Assembly (NCBI GenBank): GCA_964016875.1
Contig: OZ024720.1
Span: 43,051,590-43,115,589 of the forward strand
DNA length: 64,000 nt
Source of the DNA: Fallopia convolvulus
Taxonomy: Eukaryota; Streptophyta; Magnoliopsida; Caryophyllales; Polygonaceae
Direction of reading: 5' to 3'
The notes below the pieces were generated by a model, which made no database searches, was not told the DNA's origin, and saw nothing but the letters and a program-made list of their open reading frames with translations. Both the position numbers and the translations under genes were made by a program. This document shows, one piece after another, positions 11,866 through 22,958 of this stretch (its first letter is position 1; every line of letters starts with the position of its first letter).

Positions 11866-13332
11866 TGATGTCCGTGTTTTTAGCTTACATTTAGTATGTT
11901 TTTCAAGGTTGTTTAGTCTTGTTTACTTGTGTTTTTGTGAGTGTTCTGTGTCTTTCTAGTATAGTTTGCATATTTTGTGAAAAGTATGGAAACTACTCTA
12001 GTTTTGTGTTTTTGTCTAGGTTTTGAGGTGGATTTGGATGCATTCAAGAACATGGAAAGAGAGAGAGGCATGCTAAGAGGAGGAAAAGAAGAAGGATATG
12101 AAGAAACCCCAACAAAGTCCAAGAGAAGGAGTGAAGAATAACAAGAACAAGGTCAAGACCAAGCTCGATATCGACCCTCTAGGGGTCGGTACCGAGGCTC
12201 TCAAGTGTAAATTCCAATGTCCTACTGACCATGATGGGGTTGATACTGAGGTCTCCATGTCCGTACGACGTGACCGACTTAGTGCAATTAATGATTTTAT
12301 TCCGAGATCTTTTATCTTTAGTAGGTTTTATCTTTATGGAAACTCTTTAGATAGATGTTTTTAGTATAAATACCCTTATTTAGACAATTTGGAGAGCTCT
12401 CTCTCTCTGTCTCTCTCTCTCTCTCCCTAGTTTAAGTTTTCACGCAAGTTTTAGGGTTTTGCAAGACAAGGTTGTTGCTTGGAGCACAAGGAAGAAGATT
12501 GTTGGAGATTTCTTGTGTTCTAAGTTGTGTTCTAAGACAAGCTTTGGTGTTTAATTTTCAAGTAAGCTTTTAGTTTGGTTCAAGTCATGTTTTCTCTTAA
12601 TCTCTTTGTTTGTTCTTTCTCCACCATGAGTGAGTAGTCTCTTATTCTAGGGTTGGCGTTAGAAACCCAATATAGTTGTGCATGAATGATGATATGATTG
12701 AATAAATTGAATGCCTTTTATCTATTATTTTACTTGTTTGTGCTTATGCTTTGACGAAAGTCGAATTAATTCATATTTATGACTTGATTGAAAGAAAAAG
12801 TTATGAGCTTGAATAAAGATAAAGTTTGAAATGATAGTTGAAAACTTTGGACCAAAATAAGTAGATAAAAAAATTGATTTATGAAAGTTGATTGATTTGC
12901 TTGTTTTTTCAATGAAAGTTGATAATTTTATGTCAAAGGCATGATTTTTATTATACATATTCTTTGAAATTGCATGATTATGTTGTGGTGGACCCTTATC
13001 CTAGATTTTCCTCTTATTTGTGAGTCGAGTTTTAAATTTCAGGTACCTCAGTAACGACCATCCCTAGGTCGGTACCGACTTGCAGATGTTCTATTTGTTT
13101 CATTGTTTACTTTGTTTCTCAACCTCAATTGCATCCCGTTATCGACCCTGACAAAGTCGATATCGACCCTCTTCAGTGTGTTTGTTTGCCTTGTTTTTCT
13201 TTGTATTGTTTGTTCTTTTTGTTTCTAGTTAGTAATTAGACACAAACTCGCTTCTCGTGGACGATCCTGACTTCGCTATACTCAGTGGGGTCTTGACTAC
13301 AAATTTATTTGTTGTCAAGTAAATCCCTCTCA
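11866..13332 (+). repeat. LTR of gypsy element D (Athila/Tat-like), apparently a 3' LTR
   Basis: It begins TGATGTCCGTG after a purine tract and ends ATCCCTCTCA, about 1467 bp. It is the inverted match of 5140-6570. It holds a CT-rich microsatellite (12393-12427) and hairpin motif pairs at 12166, 13043 and 13137. No primer-binding site follows; the next bases are already protease-coding, so either a 3' LTR abuts another element or PBS and gag were deleted. Confidence 0.8.
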
Positions 13333-14570
13333 ATAAGATTTTGTCTAGAAAAAGATCCATATCAGAGTTAACCGATGAAGTTCGTCCCCTAGACCTCTCG
13401 GAGGAGCTTGGCGATCCAGGTAAGTTTGCTATCACGATTGGTATTGGAGCGTACTGTTTCAAAGCTTTGTGTGATTTAGGTGCCAGCGCAAGTCTACTCG
13501 CTCTATCTATTTGGTTCAAGATCCAAATGGGACCTTTGGTGCCGGTGAACTTGAGGCTTTATATGGCGGACGGTTCGTGTATGAAGCCTACCAAAGTGGT
13601 CGACGACTTTCTTGTTCAAGTTGCAAGTTCTCCGTCCCCAATGACTTCATCATCATTGAGATGCCAGAGGATCATGTTGTGCCAATCATTCTTGGATGAC
13701 GATTCCTTGTTACGGCCAGAGCCATAATTGACGTTAAGAATGGGATCCTCACTTATGAAATTGGAGATGTAGTGGTGTAATTTTGATTCAACCCAACCCT
13801 GAAGGAGTCCACCAATGAAGAAGTCAAGATGATGTATACACACTCAGATTTTATTGAGCGTCAGGAGCTGATCAATCAAATCTTGGCTTTAAAGGAACCC
13901 ACAAGCGCCAAGGATGAGGAGTGCAAAACTGTTGACTCGTTACCGAGTAACCGAGCCTCGGTAACGACGCTTTTGGAAGGAATCACTAATGAGGAAGAAA
14001 ATGCCACATTACCGACTCCCCCCCAGGGTCGATACCGAGGCCACTGGGCATAACTTTCGAATCGTTAACGACCCCATCCTGGTCGGTAACGACCCTATTG
14101 GAAAGTGATGACGGGTTCCCAACCGTCTCGGATTTCGAGTGCCTCGAGGAGATTCTTAAGACGGAGCAAGACGAGCACATTCTCACTCCCCCAACGCTTG
14201 TTCATGAGCTTAAAGTGCTCCCCGAGTCATTGAGGTACATACTTCTAGGTCCTGATTCTACTCCTCTCGTGATTGTTAATGCTTATTTAAATGAAGAAGA
14301 GGTAGGAAAATTGCTTATTGTTCTTAGGACCCATAGGAAGGCCATAGGTTATTCAGTTTAGGATATTTCTAGTTTGTCACCATCATTATGCATACATAGG
14401 ATCTACATGGAAGATGGGCATAAGCTCACCATTGAACATCAACGTAGGTTAAACCCAAATATTAAAGAAGTAGTTAAAAAGGAAATCCTACGAATGTTAG
14501 ATGTTGGGATTATTTTTCCAATTTCTCATAGCAAGTGGGTTTTCCCCGTACAAACTCAAAAATATGTAAA
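13333..14570 (+). pseudogene. Protease to RT N-terminus of an Athila-type gypsy pol
   Basis: The piece 13341-13700 gives PLDLSEELGDPGKFAITIGI, then ALCDLGASASLLALSIW, the retropepsin active-site region (D-L-G-A in place of DTGA/DSGA, as usual in plants). After a frameshift near 13620 comes DFIIIEMPEDHVVPIILG. From 14098 the linker before RT reads LPESLRYILLGPDSTPLVIV, and at 14374 the start of RT reads HRIYMEDGHK, EHQRRLNPNIKEVVKKEI and FPISHSKWVFPVQ. It stops there, before any catalytic motif. Hairpin repeats (13937-14095) are embedded in the protease-RT linker and were translated in frame. Stops and at least two frameshifts make it non-functional. Confidence 0.85.
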
Positions 14571-14942
14571 TAATAATAAAGCAAGATATATTTGAGCCCT
14601 AACAAACTCCTATGGCCGAAATTATCATAAATATAATATCTAGAAATATATAAAATTAAAACTAAAGATAAGATTCCCGTAAGACTTGAATAGCTCTTAG
14701 TAAATTGCATTTTTTGGCTCTTTCCTATTGGATTATGAATTTGTTGTAAACCACAAAGTTGTAGATCATTTAATTATATTCCCAACGCATATTAAACGTA
14801 CTTGAGATCAATTTTTTAGCCCAAGTTACGACCTATTTACTAAGCACTATTTTTAATTTGACGGGCTTCTTAACTTTTCAAACTTTCAAGACTTCATCCT
14901 CTTCCTTGGTAGTCGTGGCCTATTCCCATATAAAAATTTCAA
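14571..14942. other. No gene recognised
   Basis: AT-rich sequence with short interrupted frames. The Athila RT homology ends abruptly at about 14570 and nothing recognisable follows until 14943. Confidence 0.5.
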
Positions 14943-15132
14943 TGTCTTGTTTTGGTTGTCATCACGGGCCTACTGGGGCGCCCTTGATCGTGGCGCGCTC
15001 CAAGGTTCAACGCCCTATGTTGGGCGCATCACTCGAACCGAAGCTAAAGCAATGCTTGCCAAATCAAAGAGGATCTCATGGCTTACAAGTTCCCAAAGGC
15101 TTACGAAGATGATGGTTGGAGTCTACTTGTGA
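14943..15132 (+). pseudogene. Possible C-terminal tail of a gypsy pol
   Basis: The frame reads YVGRITRTEAKAMLAKSKRI, similar to the GPITRSRAK signature that closes pol in the chromovirus-like elements at 17592 and 19596 of this window. It stops about 100 bp before a purine tract and LTR start, as a pol tail should. Very short, so only suggestive. Confidence 0.35.
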
Positions 15133-15230
15133 CTCTTGGTTCTACCGGTTGACTCTTTTGTGGTTAAGGACAATTAGTTGTGTTTCTTGAAATCAAGAGT
15201 TTATTTTGTAATTTCGAGAGAAGTGTGGGA

Positions 15231-15557
15231 TGTTGGTGTGAGGCATGGGTTAGGGGATTAAAACCCTCCTTTTGTCTCCTTTTCCCTCTAGACTTTCAAC
15301 AATGAACATGCTATCTTTCCTTTGTTTTTCAATCTAAATTTCATGCACTTTTATTTGTCAATCTTGTTGTTTGGTTGTTGGTGAGTCATATTCGACGATC
15401 TCTCAATCCTAGTTTGTTACTCTTGGTGCGTCATATCCAAGTGTGGCATCCATATCCCCCACGCCTATCTCCATCACCATTGAACTCCGAGAGAGGATTT
15501 TGCTCTTTCACAAGGCCATCGTTTACACCACCATATCCACCATCGATTTGGCCATCA
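15231..15557 (+). repeat. Short LTR of a gypsy element (plus strand)
   Basis: A purine tract AGAGAAGTGTGGGA precedes TGTTGGTGTGAGG at 15231. The sequence ends GGCCATCA at 15557, two bases before a tRNA-iMet-like primer site. The 327-bp length suits short-LTR chromoviruses. No second copy lies in the window, so the boundaries rest on the flanking signals alone. Confidence 0.45.
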
Positions 15558-15559
15558 AG

Positions 15560-15571
15560 TGGTATCAAATC
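15560..15571 (+). other. Probable tRNA-iMet primer-binding site
   Basis: TGGTATCAAATC agrees at 10 of 12 positions with TGGTATCAGAGC, the complement of the initiator tRNA-Met 3' end, and lies two bases after the proposed LTR. Confidence 0.45.
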
Positions 15572-16389
15572 TACGCGAAGGTATCACCATCTAAACCTTC
15601 TTTCAAACTTGGTTGTCCACTCGTTGCAAGTAGTGTCTTGATCATCCTCTATCTTGTAATGTGTGCGAGTGTGCCTTTGTGACTTGCGTTTTAGTGTGTG
15701 CAATTCCGTCCTTAATTTGTTTTTTGATTAAGGTCAAAGTTGAGAGGATCCATGGCTGAAAAGCTTGCACGAAAAAGGGTGAAGAACACCAAATGTTTTG
15801 TGTTTGATTGAGAAGTTGAAACGGCTGTCTTTACTCCTTGTTTAATCCCTTCAATTAAGAGCTTGTTTGAAAAAAAATTATATTGCTGAATTTTTTGGCT
15901 AAAACCCGAGGGGTTATGTGAGTAAAATCGTTCCCTTTTGTGTTCATTACATGCTTGTTGATTGGTTCGACTCTAAGATACGAGAACGACACCAAGAAGA
16001 ACTTGTCTTGCTTGCTTGTTGTCTAAATTTTGTTGTTAAGAAAATCAGAAAGTCATGCCTAAAGAAAAAGTTGGACTCGGGGAGAAAGAGAATCGGGTCT
16101 AGAAACTCGGACCCGGCGAAAGTGAAAGAGAGATCGGGCATAGAAAAAGTCGTACCCCATGAGAAAAAGAACCTGAGCAAGGCCTAAAATTTTGTTGAAG
16201 TTATTGCTTGACTTTTAGTAGCTTCCTAGTTGTTGTTGCCTTTTGATAAGTGTGTGGTGTGCTTGAGCTCTTCCTGTTGTCTTTGTTGGAAACCTCATAC
16301 TTGCAACTAGTCGGATTTCCATCTCGAACAAGCATTGCTGATTAATTTGTGTGCATTCTATACCCTTGCTTGTTACTTGATTTGTTGAG
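15572..16389 (+). other. Leader between primer site and gag fragment
   Basis: No convincing gene. Long untranslated leaders occur in gypsy elements. Short frames such as 15918-16187 are basic and unlike known domains. Confidence 0.4.
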
Positions 16390-16629
16390 ATGACGAGTGT
16401 AGGTGATGAAAAAGACAAACAAAAGGTCAATGAAGAGTCTTCCAATTCGGTGGAGGCTATGATTCGGTCCATTCAACAATTTATGCAATCCATGGAGACA
16501 TGCATGGAGGCACGCTTTGACGCCTTGGAAAACCAAGTACAAGGCTTTGACGAGAAGATTCAACAAAATGAGATGGCACTCTCAAGTGTGAATCAAGTGG
16601 AGCCTCGCACTCAAGTGGAGGTTGATACG
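16390..16629 (+). pseudogene. Gag N-terminal fragment, gypsy type
   Basis: An 80-codon frame from ATG: acidic start, then MIRSIQQFMQSMETCMEARF and DALENQVQGFDEKIQQNEM, a coiled coil like that opening chromovirus gag proteins. It ends at 16629 where the LTR of the minus-strand element G1 begins, so the capsid is missing. Confidence 0.45.
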
Positions 16630-17590
16630 TGACTGGCTCCGAATGATCCTTAGTAATCTCGTATGTAACCCACGAAGTCTGATCTTGCCTTGTAATCTCA
16701 GATTCGAACCTATAATGCTTTCAACTGTAAGAAACTTATTGTGCAAGTAATTGAAGAACTCGAACTTGAACAATAACAAACTGAATTCGAAACACTAATT
16801 TGAATCAAATAAGATAGTTCAACTTGGATGGCTCGATCGCTAATCCAAATTGATAATTCAACTTGGATGGCTCGATCGCTAAACTCAATTGATCAATTCA
16901 ATGAATCAAACAAACAAAACACAAAAGAAGAGAGAGTGAGAATTCAGTGATGGTGATGATCTCGGATTGATGATGATGATGATGATCGAACTAGCAAGCA
17001 AATAATAACAATCAGCCACACGTGTGTTTTTGAGCCCAAAGACGAGATAAACCCTTCCTTAGGGTTATCTCATCTCAAGCTCATTTTATTAAACTGAAAT
17101 TGCAAAGTATAAATAGTTGAATACAAAGCTGAATCTTGGAGAACAAGTCAAGCATATGGCCGACCCTAATTAGATAGATTAGGCCCCCTGGTCTTACTTC
17201 CCAAGATATAATAAAATATCTAAAAGCTAACTAACTAGATTCCCTTAAATAAAATAAATCATGGCTGATTTATTTATTTAAGAAAATATCGTAACAAACT
17301 CAAAATATCTCTAACAAACTAAAAATATCTCTAACAACCAGGAGAGAATATTCAACCAACTAACGTAAGCCTATTGATTGAATTTCTCTACATTATTTAA
17401 ATAAAACACGCATATCATCGAAAACTAAAAAGACCGATATTTTCTCTACTTAAAATGGTCAAGTCAAAGAGTTGACTTTGACCCATATACCAACTTATCT
17501 CACCCGGTCACTTACTATATTCAGCCCTAAAGTGAGACAAGCTAATACATGTTTCTAAACAAAGAAATAAGTGAATTTCAGCCCTCATAA
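16629..17590 (-). repeat. Presumed 3' LTR and 3' flank of gypsy element G1
   Basis: The left edge is taken as TGACTGGCTCC at 16629, where a plus-strand gag frame is cut. On the minus strand a TATA-like TATTTATAC near 17105 and an AATAAA-like signal near 17090 fit an LTR. A direct repeat of AACTTGGATGGCTCGATCGC (16818-16882) lies inside. The right edge is uncertain: pol ends at 17592 and I see no clear polypurine tract. Confidence 0.45.
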
Positions 17591-17591
17591 T

Positions 17592-19154
17592 TTAATCCAT
17601 GGAATCCGGGCTCAATTGATGTCGACTGCACGAGACCCACTTCGCCTTGCTTGGCTCTTCAAGAATAGATGCCAATCGAACCAAGATTGTTGTTGTGCCT
17701 TGAGCAATCTTCTTAGCTCGACTTCTTGTAATTGGTCCGTCAGAAGGCACTCGAATCAACTCATCTATGTCGGTTGGAGACATTGCAGGCTTCACTGCAT
17801 CATTCTCCTCCACTTGAGCTTGAATTGTCTCTGATTCGACGTCGGAATTAAAATCTGGAACATAAAGAGATAGATCAGCCACATTAAACATTGGATGGAC
17901 ACCATACTCACCAAGCATGTCAACAAGATATGCATTTGGGCCGATTCTCCTGATGACTCAAAATGGACCATCTCTACGCTGATCTAACTTATTCTTCCTC
18001 TGATTTTGGAACCTCTCCTTCCTAAGATGCACCCAAACAAGATCATCTTCTTGAAAGATAATCTGTTTTCAACCCTTATCAGCATGGGCCTTACACTTCA
18101 TGAATTTCCTCTCCAAGTGCATCTTAGTCCTCTCATGAGGCTTCTTCACACAACCCTCTTGTCAGCTTCAAATTTCTCTTTTCCTTTGTATGGTTGAGGC
18201 GTCAAGTCTATTGGCGTCCTTGGATTCAGCCCATAAACAACCTCAAAAGGGGTCATTTTTGTAGCTGAATGGATTGACCTGTTATAAGCAAACTCCACAA
18301 AAGGCAAAACACTTTCCCAACGTTTGAGGTTAGCTTTAATCATAGTTCTAAGTAAAACCCCTAACGTTCTATTTGTTACTTCAGTTTGCCCATCAGTTTG
18401 TGGGTGACATGAGGTAGAAAACAACAATTTAGTTCCCAATTTAGACCATAAACTTTTCCAAAAATAACTCAGAAATTTAGCATCACGATCTGAAACAATA
18501 GAAAAAGGAATTCCATACAATCTAACAATTTCTTTAAAGAACAAATCAGCAATATGCACAGCATCATCAGTCGTGTGAAATGGAATAAAATGAGTCATCT
18601 TGGAAAAACGGTCTACCACTACAAAAATAGAATCTCTACCTTTCCTAGTTCTAGGCAATCCAACAATGAAGTCCATAGAAATGTCCTCCCAAGGTGAACT
18701 AGGAATCGGCAAGGGCTGGTACAAGCCATGAGGGTTAATTCTAGACTTAGCTTTAGCACATACAACACAACTCTTGACAAATCTAAGCACATAATTACTC
18801 AGCTTAGGCCAATAGTAGTGTTCTTTTAAACCTTCTAAAGTCTTTTCTAGACCCCTATGTATTCTTGATTCATAAACCTCTTTAGTTAGAAGCCTACGTA
18901 TACTAGATGAAGGTATGCATAACTTTCCAGCTTTAAACAAGTAACCATCATCAATAAAGTAGGAATATATTTCTCCCCTAGACATGCAATTCTTGTAAAT
19001 TTCAGCAAAGTGAGAATCACTAGCATACAACTCCTTAATCATTGCAAATCCAAGGATCTTAACATCACATTGGTTCAAGAGAACGTACCTGCGAGAAAGG
19101 GCGTCAGCTGCCACATTCTCTTTGCCTTTCTTATTCCTTACAACATAAGGAAAG
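17592..19154 (-). pseudogene. Integrase and pol C-terminus of chromovirus-like Ty3/gypsy element G1
   Basis: The main frame, 19114 to 18146, opens with the RNase H/integrase border (ADALSRRYVL). It carries the HHCC zinc site (second half CVVCAKAKS) and an integrase core with the three catalytic acids: ISMDFIVGLP, IVSDRDAKF and TDGQTEVTNRTL. The frame then breaks, and 17918-17592 gives EYGVHPMFNVADLSLYVPDF and the closing GPITRSRAKK. Integrase inserts the cDNA into host DNA. Everything 5' of integrase is missing: at 19154 the sequence passes into the LTR of element G2, which probably inserted here. No chromodomain is recognisable, so lineage is left open. Confidence 0.85.
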
Positions 19155-19590
19155 TGATGAGTCCGTACTTGGATTGCCTTGCAACTGGATCGAATTAGTG
19201 GTTGTGAAGTTGGAAATTGCTACTTTGATTGCTCCAAGTTTGAACCAGCGAATGGTGTTGTTGGTGGATTTAGAACTCAGCAAACTCAAAGGATATAAAC
19301 CAAACTGATTTCCTTACTATTTTATTGATAAAGATAAGTATTTGATATTTGTGTGGATGAACTCACCAAACAAAGATCAAACAAGGCTAACTCGGCTGGG
19401 ATAAACTCACCCAATCGAGTCGTACCAAACCTTTGATGAACACACAAAGGGAAAATTCACTTGGTTGGACGCCCCAAGCAAGAGTTACAAGCCATAGACT
19501 CAACTTAAGCTCTAGAGTTTTAAAACAAAGGTAATCTGAAAATACATAGAAAAAATAGCTTTATATAAGCCTCAAAATGCCAGCAAAAAG
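19155..19590 (-). repeat. 3' LTR (core part) of gypsy element G2
   Basis: The edge TGATGAGTCCG at 19155 interrupts element G1. On the minus strand a TATATAAAG box lies at about 19560-19570, so the LTR promoter reads leftward through it. The 5' edge of the LTR is probably somewhere between 19590 and 19850 but no partner LTR exists in the window. Confidence 0.5.
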
Positions 19591-21347
19591 ACTTCTCAAA
19601 TTTGGCCATTAAGAGAAGGAACCAAAGGGTCTTCACTTGAATGAAGGTTGCTTGCATTGATGGATGGTGAGCCTTGATGGTGGCTGAGTAATGCACTTGA
19701 ATGAAGGCTTCTTGCATTGATGGAAGGTGAGCCTTGATGGTGGCTAAGTAATGGCGCCACTTGGAAGGGAGAATAAAGTGCATTAAATTCACCAAGTGAG
19801 TCAGCAACTTGAAGCAGCGTAATCCCGGCCTCTTGGTGGCTTGGTGGCGCAGCCATGGTGGCTAATCCAGCTTGGAGGTGGTCCTTGAGGAGTCTAGCAC
19901 GGCTTCTTGTAATGGGGCAAAGAAGAGGTGGCGTTAAATCATGATGTGGACTAGGTTGGGACACATCATCCCCTCCCCCTTGAGAAGGATTCGACCTCAA
20001 ATCTTCATCATCGGAATCAACTTCACCTGAAACAAATGGAGATAAATCCGAAACATTAAAAACATCATGCACACCATACTCACTAGGCAATTCAAGGCGA
20101 TATGCATTGTTGTTGATTCACTCGATCACTTGAAAAGGACCGTCGCCTCTAGGTTTCAATTTGGAGTCACGGAGAGTAGGAAATCGATCTTTGCGAAGGT
20201 GTACCCAAACAAAATCTCCAGGCTCTAAAATCAGCTCCTTACACCCCTTATTGGCGTTCTTAACATATTGAGACGTTCTCTTCTCGATTTTCTCATGAGT
20301 ACCTTCATGAAGAGCTTTGATCTTCTCAGCTTTTGTAGCTCCATCCACACTCTCTTTGTCTTTGATGGTGCGTGGTATAAGATCTAAAGGAGTGGTGGGG
20401 TTCTTACCATAAACAACTTCAAAGGGAGACTTCTTTGTGGCTGAATGAACTGAACGGTTGTACGCGAATTCAATGAAAGCTAAACATTCCTCCCACCTGC
20501 GCAAGTTAGCTTCTAACAAAGAACGAAGCAAAACACCTAAAGTACGATTCACAACTTCAGTTTGTCCGTCCGTTTGGGGGTGACATGAAGTGGAAAAAAT
20601 AACTTAGTGCCCATTTTAGCCCACAAAGTTTTCCAAAAGTGACTCAGAAATTTGGCATCCCGATCGGACACAATGGTCTTAGGGACACCATGAAGCCGCA
20701 CGACTTCATTGAAAAATAAATCAGCCACATGGGCGGCATTGTCGGTCTTATGGCAAGCAATAAAATGCGCCAAATTAGAGAACCGATCGACCACCACAAA
20801 AATAGAATCACATCCCCTTTTGGAACAAGGCAATCCAAGTACGAAATACATGGAAATGTCTTCCCAAGGCTCGTGTGGAATACGAAGTGGGGTGTATAAG
20901 CCATGTGGGTTCAACTTAGACTTAGCACGCAAACATACAACACAAGAAGCACAAAATTTCTCAACATCTTTATGCATGCGTGGCCAATTGAAATGTTCCT
21001 TAAGCATGGACAAAGTTTTAGATATGCCAAAGTGCCCCATCAACCCTCCCCCATGGGCCTCATGCACAAGTAATCTACGAGTAGAACTACTCGGTATACA
21101 CAACTTATCACCCTTAAATAGGTAGCCATCATGGATAAAATCTGGATCTTTACTACCTTCCTTAGAGCATGCAAGATAAGTTTCACCAAAATCCAAATCA
21201 GTAGCATATAAATCTCTCATGAATGTAAAACCTAGCATGCGAGCATCTAAAGATGAAATTAGAGTGTACCTTCTAGAGAGAGCATCAACCACCACATTGT
21301 CCTTCCCTTTCTTGTGCTTGATTACATATGGAAAGGACTCGATGTAC
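19591..21347 (-). pseudogene. Integrase and C-terminal tail of gypsy element G2
   Basis: 21295-20549 reads from VDALSRRYTL through the zinc finger (half site CASCVVCLRAKSK), MYFVLGLP (first Asp lost: sister G1 has SMDFIVGLP) and IVSDRDAKFLSHFW. A frameshift near 20560 moves to 20552-20118 (MNRTLGVLL, AYNRSVHSATKKSPFEVVYG and the SH3-like PGDFVWVHLRKDRFP). A stop separates 20090-19596, with EYGVHDVFNVSDLSPFVSGE and CPITRSRARLLK. The loss of the catalytic Asp together with the frame breaks makes this integrase dead. It continues the same pol as 21348-22958. Confidence 0.85.
19637..19760. repeat. Tandem duplication, about 61 bp x 2
   Basis: Two adjacent copies contain CACTTGAATGAAGG, CTTGCATTGATGGA and GGTGAGCCTTGATGGTGGCT, ending in AGTAATG. 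The copies differ at a few bases. The repeat lies at the pol tail/LTR boundary of element G2. Confidence 0.8.
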
Positions 21348-22958
21348 TCAACCCATTTGGCATGACGCTTGTTCAGTTTTGCTTAACCTCGAAGGTATGA
21401 CAAACTCCTTGGGTAGCAAGTAATGCTCCCATGTCTTAAGCACGCGAACCAAGGCTAGAAGCTCTTGATCATACGTGGGATATCTCAGCTCAGCACCGCT
21501 CAACTTCTCACTAAAATAAGCAATGGGGAGGCCTTCTGGCATGAGTACACCTCCTAGGCCAATTCCCGAAGCATCACACTCTACTTCAAAAGTCTTGGAG
21601 AAGTCGGACAAAACCAGTAAAGGAGCGTTGGTTAGCTTCTCTTTAAGAGCTTTGAAAGCTTGCTCTTTGGCGACGCCCCATTTGAAGGGCACATTCTTCT
21701 TGGTAAGTTCACTTAAGGGTGATGCAAGGGTGTTGAAATCCCTCACAAAACGCCTATAAAAACTGGCCAACCCAAGAAAACTCCTTACATGCGTCATTGA
21801 GGTTGGCGTGGGCCATTCTTGTATGGCGTTCACCTTGGCTTCATCAACATGCACACCTGATTTACTTACAACAAAGCCAAGAAACACAACATGGTTGGAG
21901 CAAAAATGGCACTTGCCAAAGTTAGCATAAAGCTTTTCCTTCCTAAGCACCTCTAGGACTTGTTTAATATGCATAACATGGTCATCAAGTGTGCGGCTAT
22001 ATATTAGAATATCATCAAAATAAACCACAACAAAATGACCAATAAAAGCTCTAAGAACATGATTCATGATTCTCATAAAGGTACTAGGTGCATTCGTTAA
22101 ACCAAAGGGCATGACTAACCATTCGTAAAGACCTTGTTTGGTCTTAAACGCAGTTTTCCACTCGTCGCCCTCCTTCATTCGAATCTGATGGTATCCACTC
22201 TTCAAATCAATCTTGGAGAAGAGGTTGGACCCATGTAGCTCATCGAACATGTCGTCTAGCCTCGGAATTGGGTGTCGATATTTGACGGTGATGTTGTTGA
22301 TAGCACGACAGTCTACACACATGCGCCAGCTCCCATCCTTTTTTGGCACCAAGATCACTGGAACTGCGCATGGACTCAAGCTTTCCCTCACATATCCCTT
22401 GTCTAAGAGATCTTGCACTTGCCTTTGCAATTCTTTGGCCTCGGTTGGATTGGTGCGATATGCAGCTAGGTTGGGCAGTGTGGCTCCGGGCACAAAGTCA
22501 ATTTGATGTTCTATTCCACGTATAGGCGGCAGCCCACTTCGAATATCCTCGGGGAAGACGTCTTCAAATTCCTGCAATAAAGAAGACACGCTAGGAGGTA
22601 GATCAACCAAATCATTGTCAACAAAAAGATTATCCTTAAAAAGAAGAATTAGACACATTTGCCTTCCCTGAATTGCCTTGTTGATCTCTTTGCCTCGAGC
22701 CAGCATTAAATGCTTGGAGCTTCCCTCAAATGCCTTAAGCTCCATCTTCTTCTTGTTGTCGCTCCTTCTTTGTAGCTCATTAGCTTCTTGATCAGCCGTT
22801 ACTTCATGAGGAACCAAAGGATGAAGAGTGTACTTTTTGCCTTCCATGTGAAAGATATACTCATTGGAAACGCCTTGATGAATCACGACCCTATCGTATT
22901 GCCAAGGACGGCCAAGTAGTAGATGGCACGCTGTCATAGAAACCACTTCACAAAGCAC
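21348..22958 (-). pseudogene. Reverse transcriptase and RNase H of gypsy element G2
   Basis: This is one open frame of 536 codons. It carries the protease end (ACHLLLGRPWQYDR), a linker with IRSGLPPIRGIEHQIDFVPG, then RT: SPCAVPVILVPKKDGSWRMC, FSKIDLKSGYHQIRM, MPFGLTNAPSTFM and the catalytic VVYFDDILIYS. RNase H follows from VECDASGIGLGGVL to YDQELLALVRVLKTWEHYL. A frameshift after KEFVI ends it, with the RNase H end in another frame. The motifs are those of plant chromoviruses. RT copies element RNA to cDNA and RNase H removes the template. The RT itself has all visible catalytic residues; the element is broken elsewhere. Confidence 0.9.

Noticed and set aside
17592..20090. Chromodomain in G1 and G2 pol tails
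   Set aside because: The tails show the EYGV-FNV-DLS and PITRSRAK motifs only; no aromatic-cage pattern could be found.
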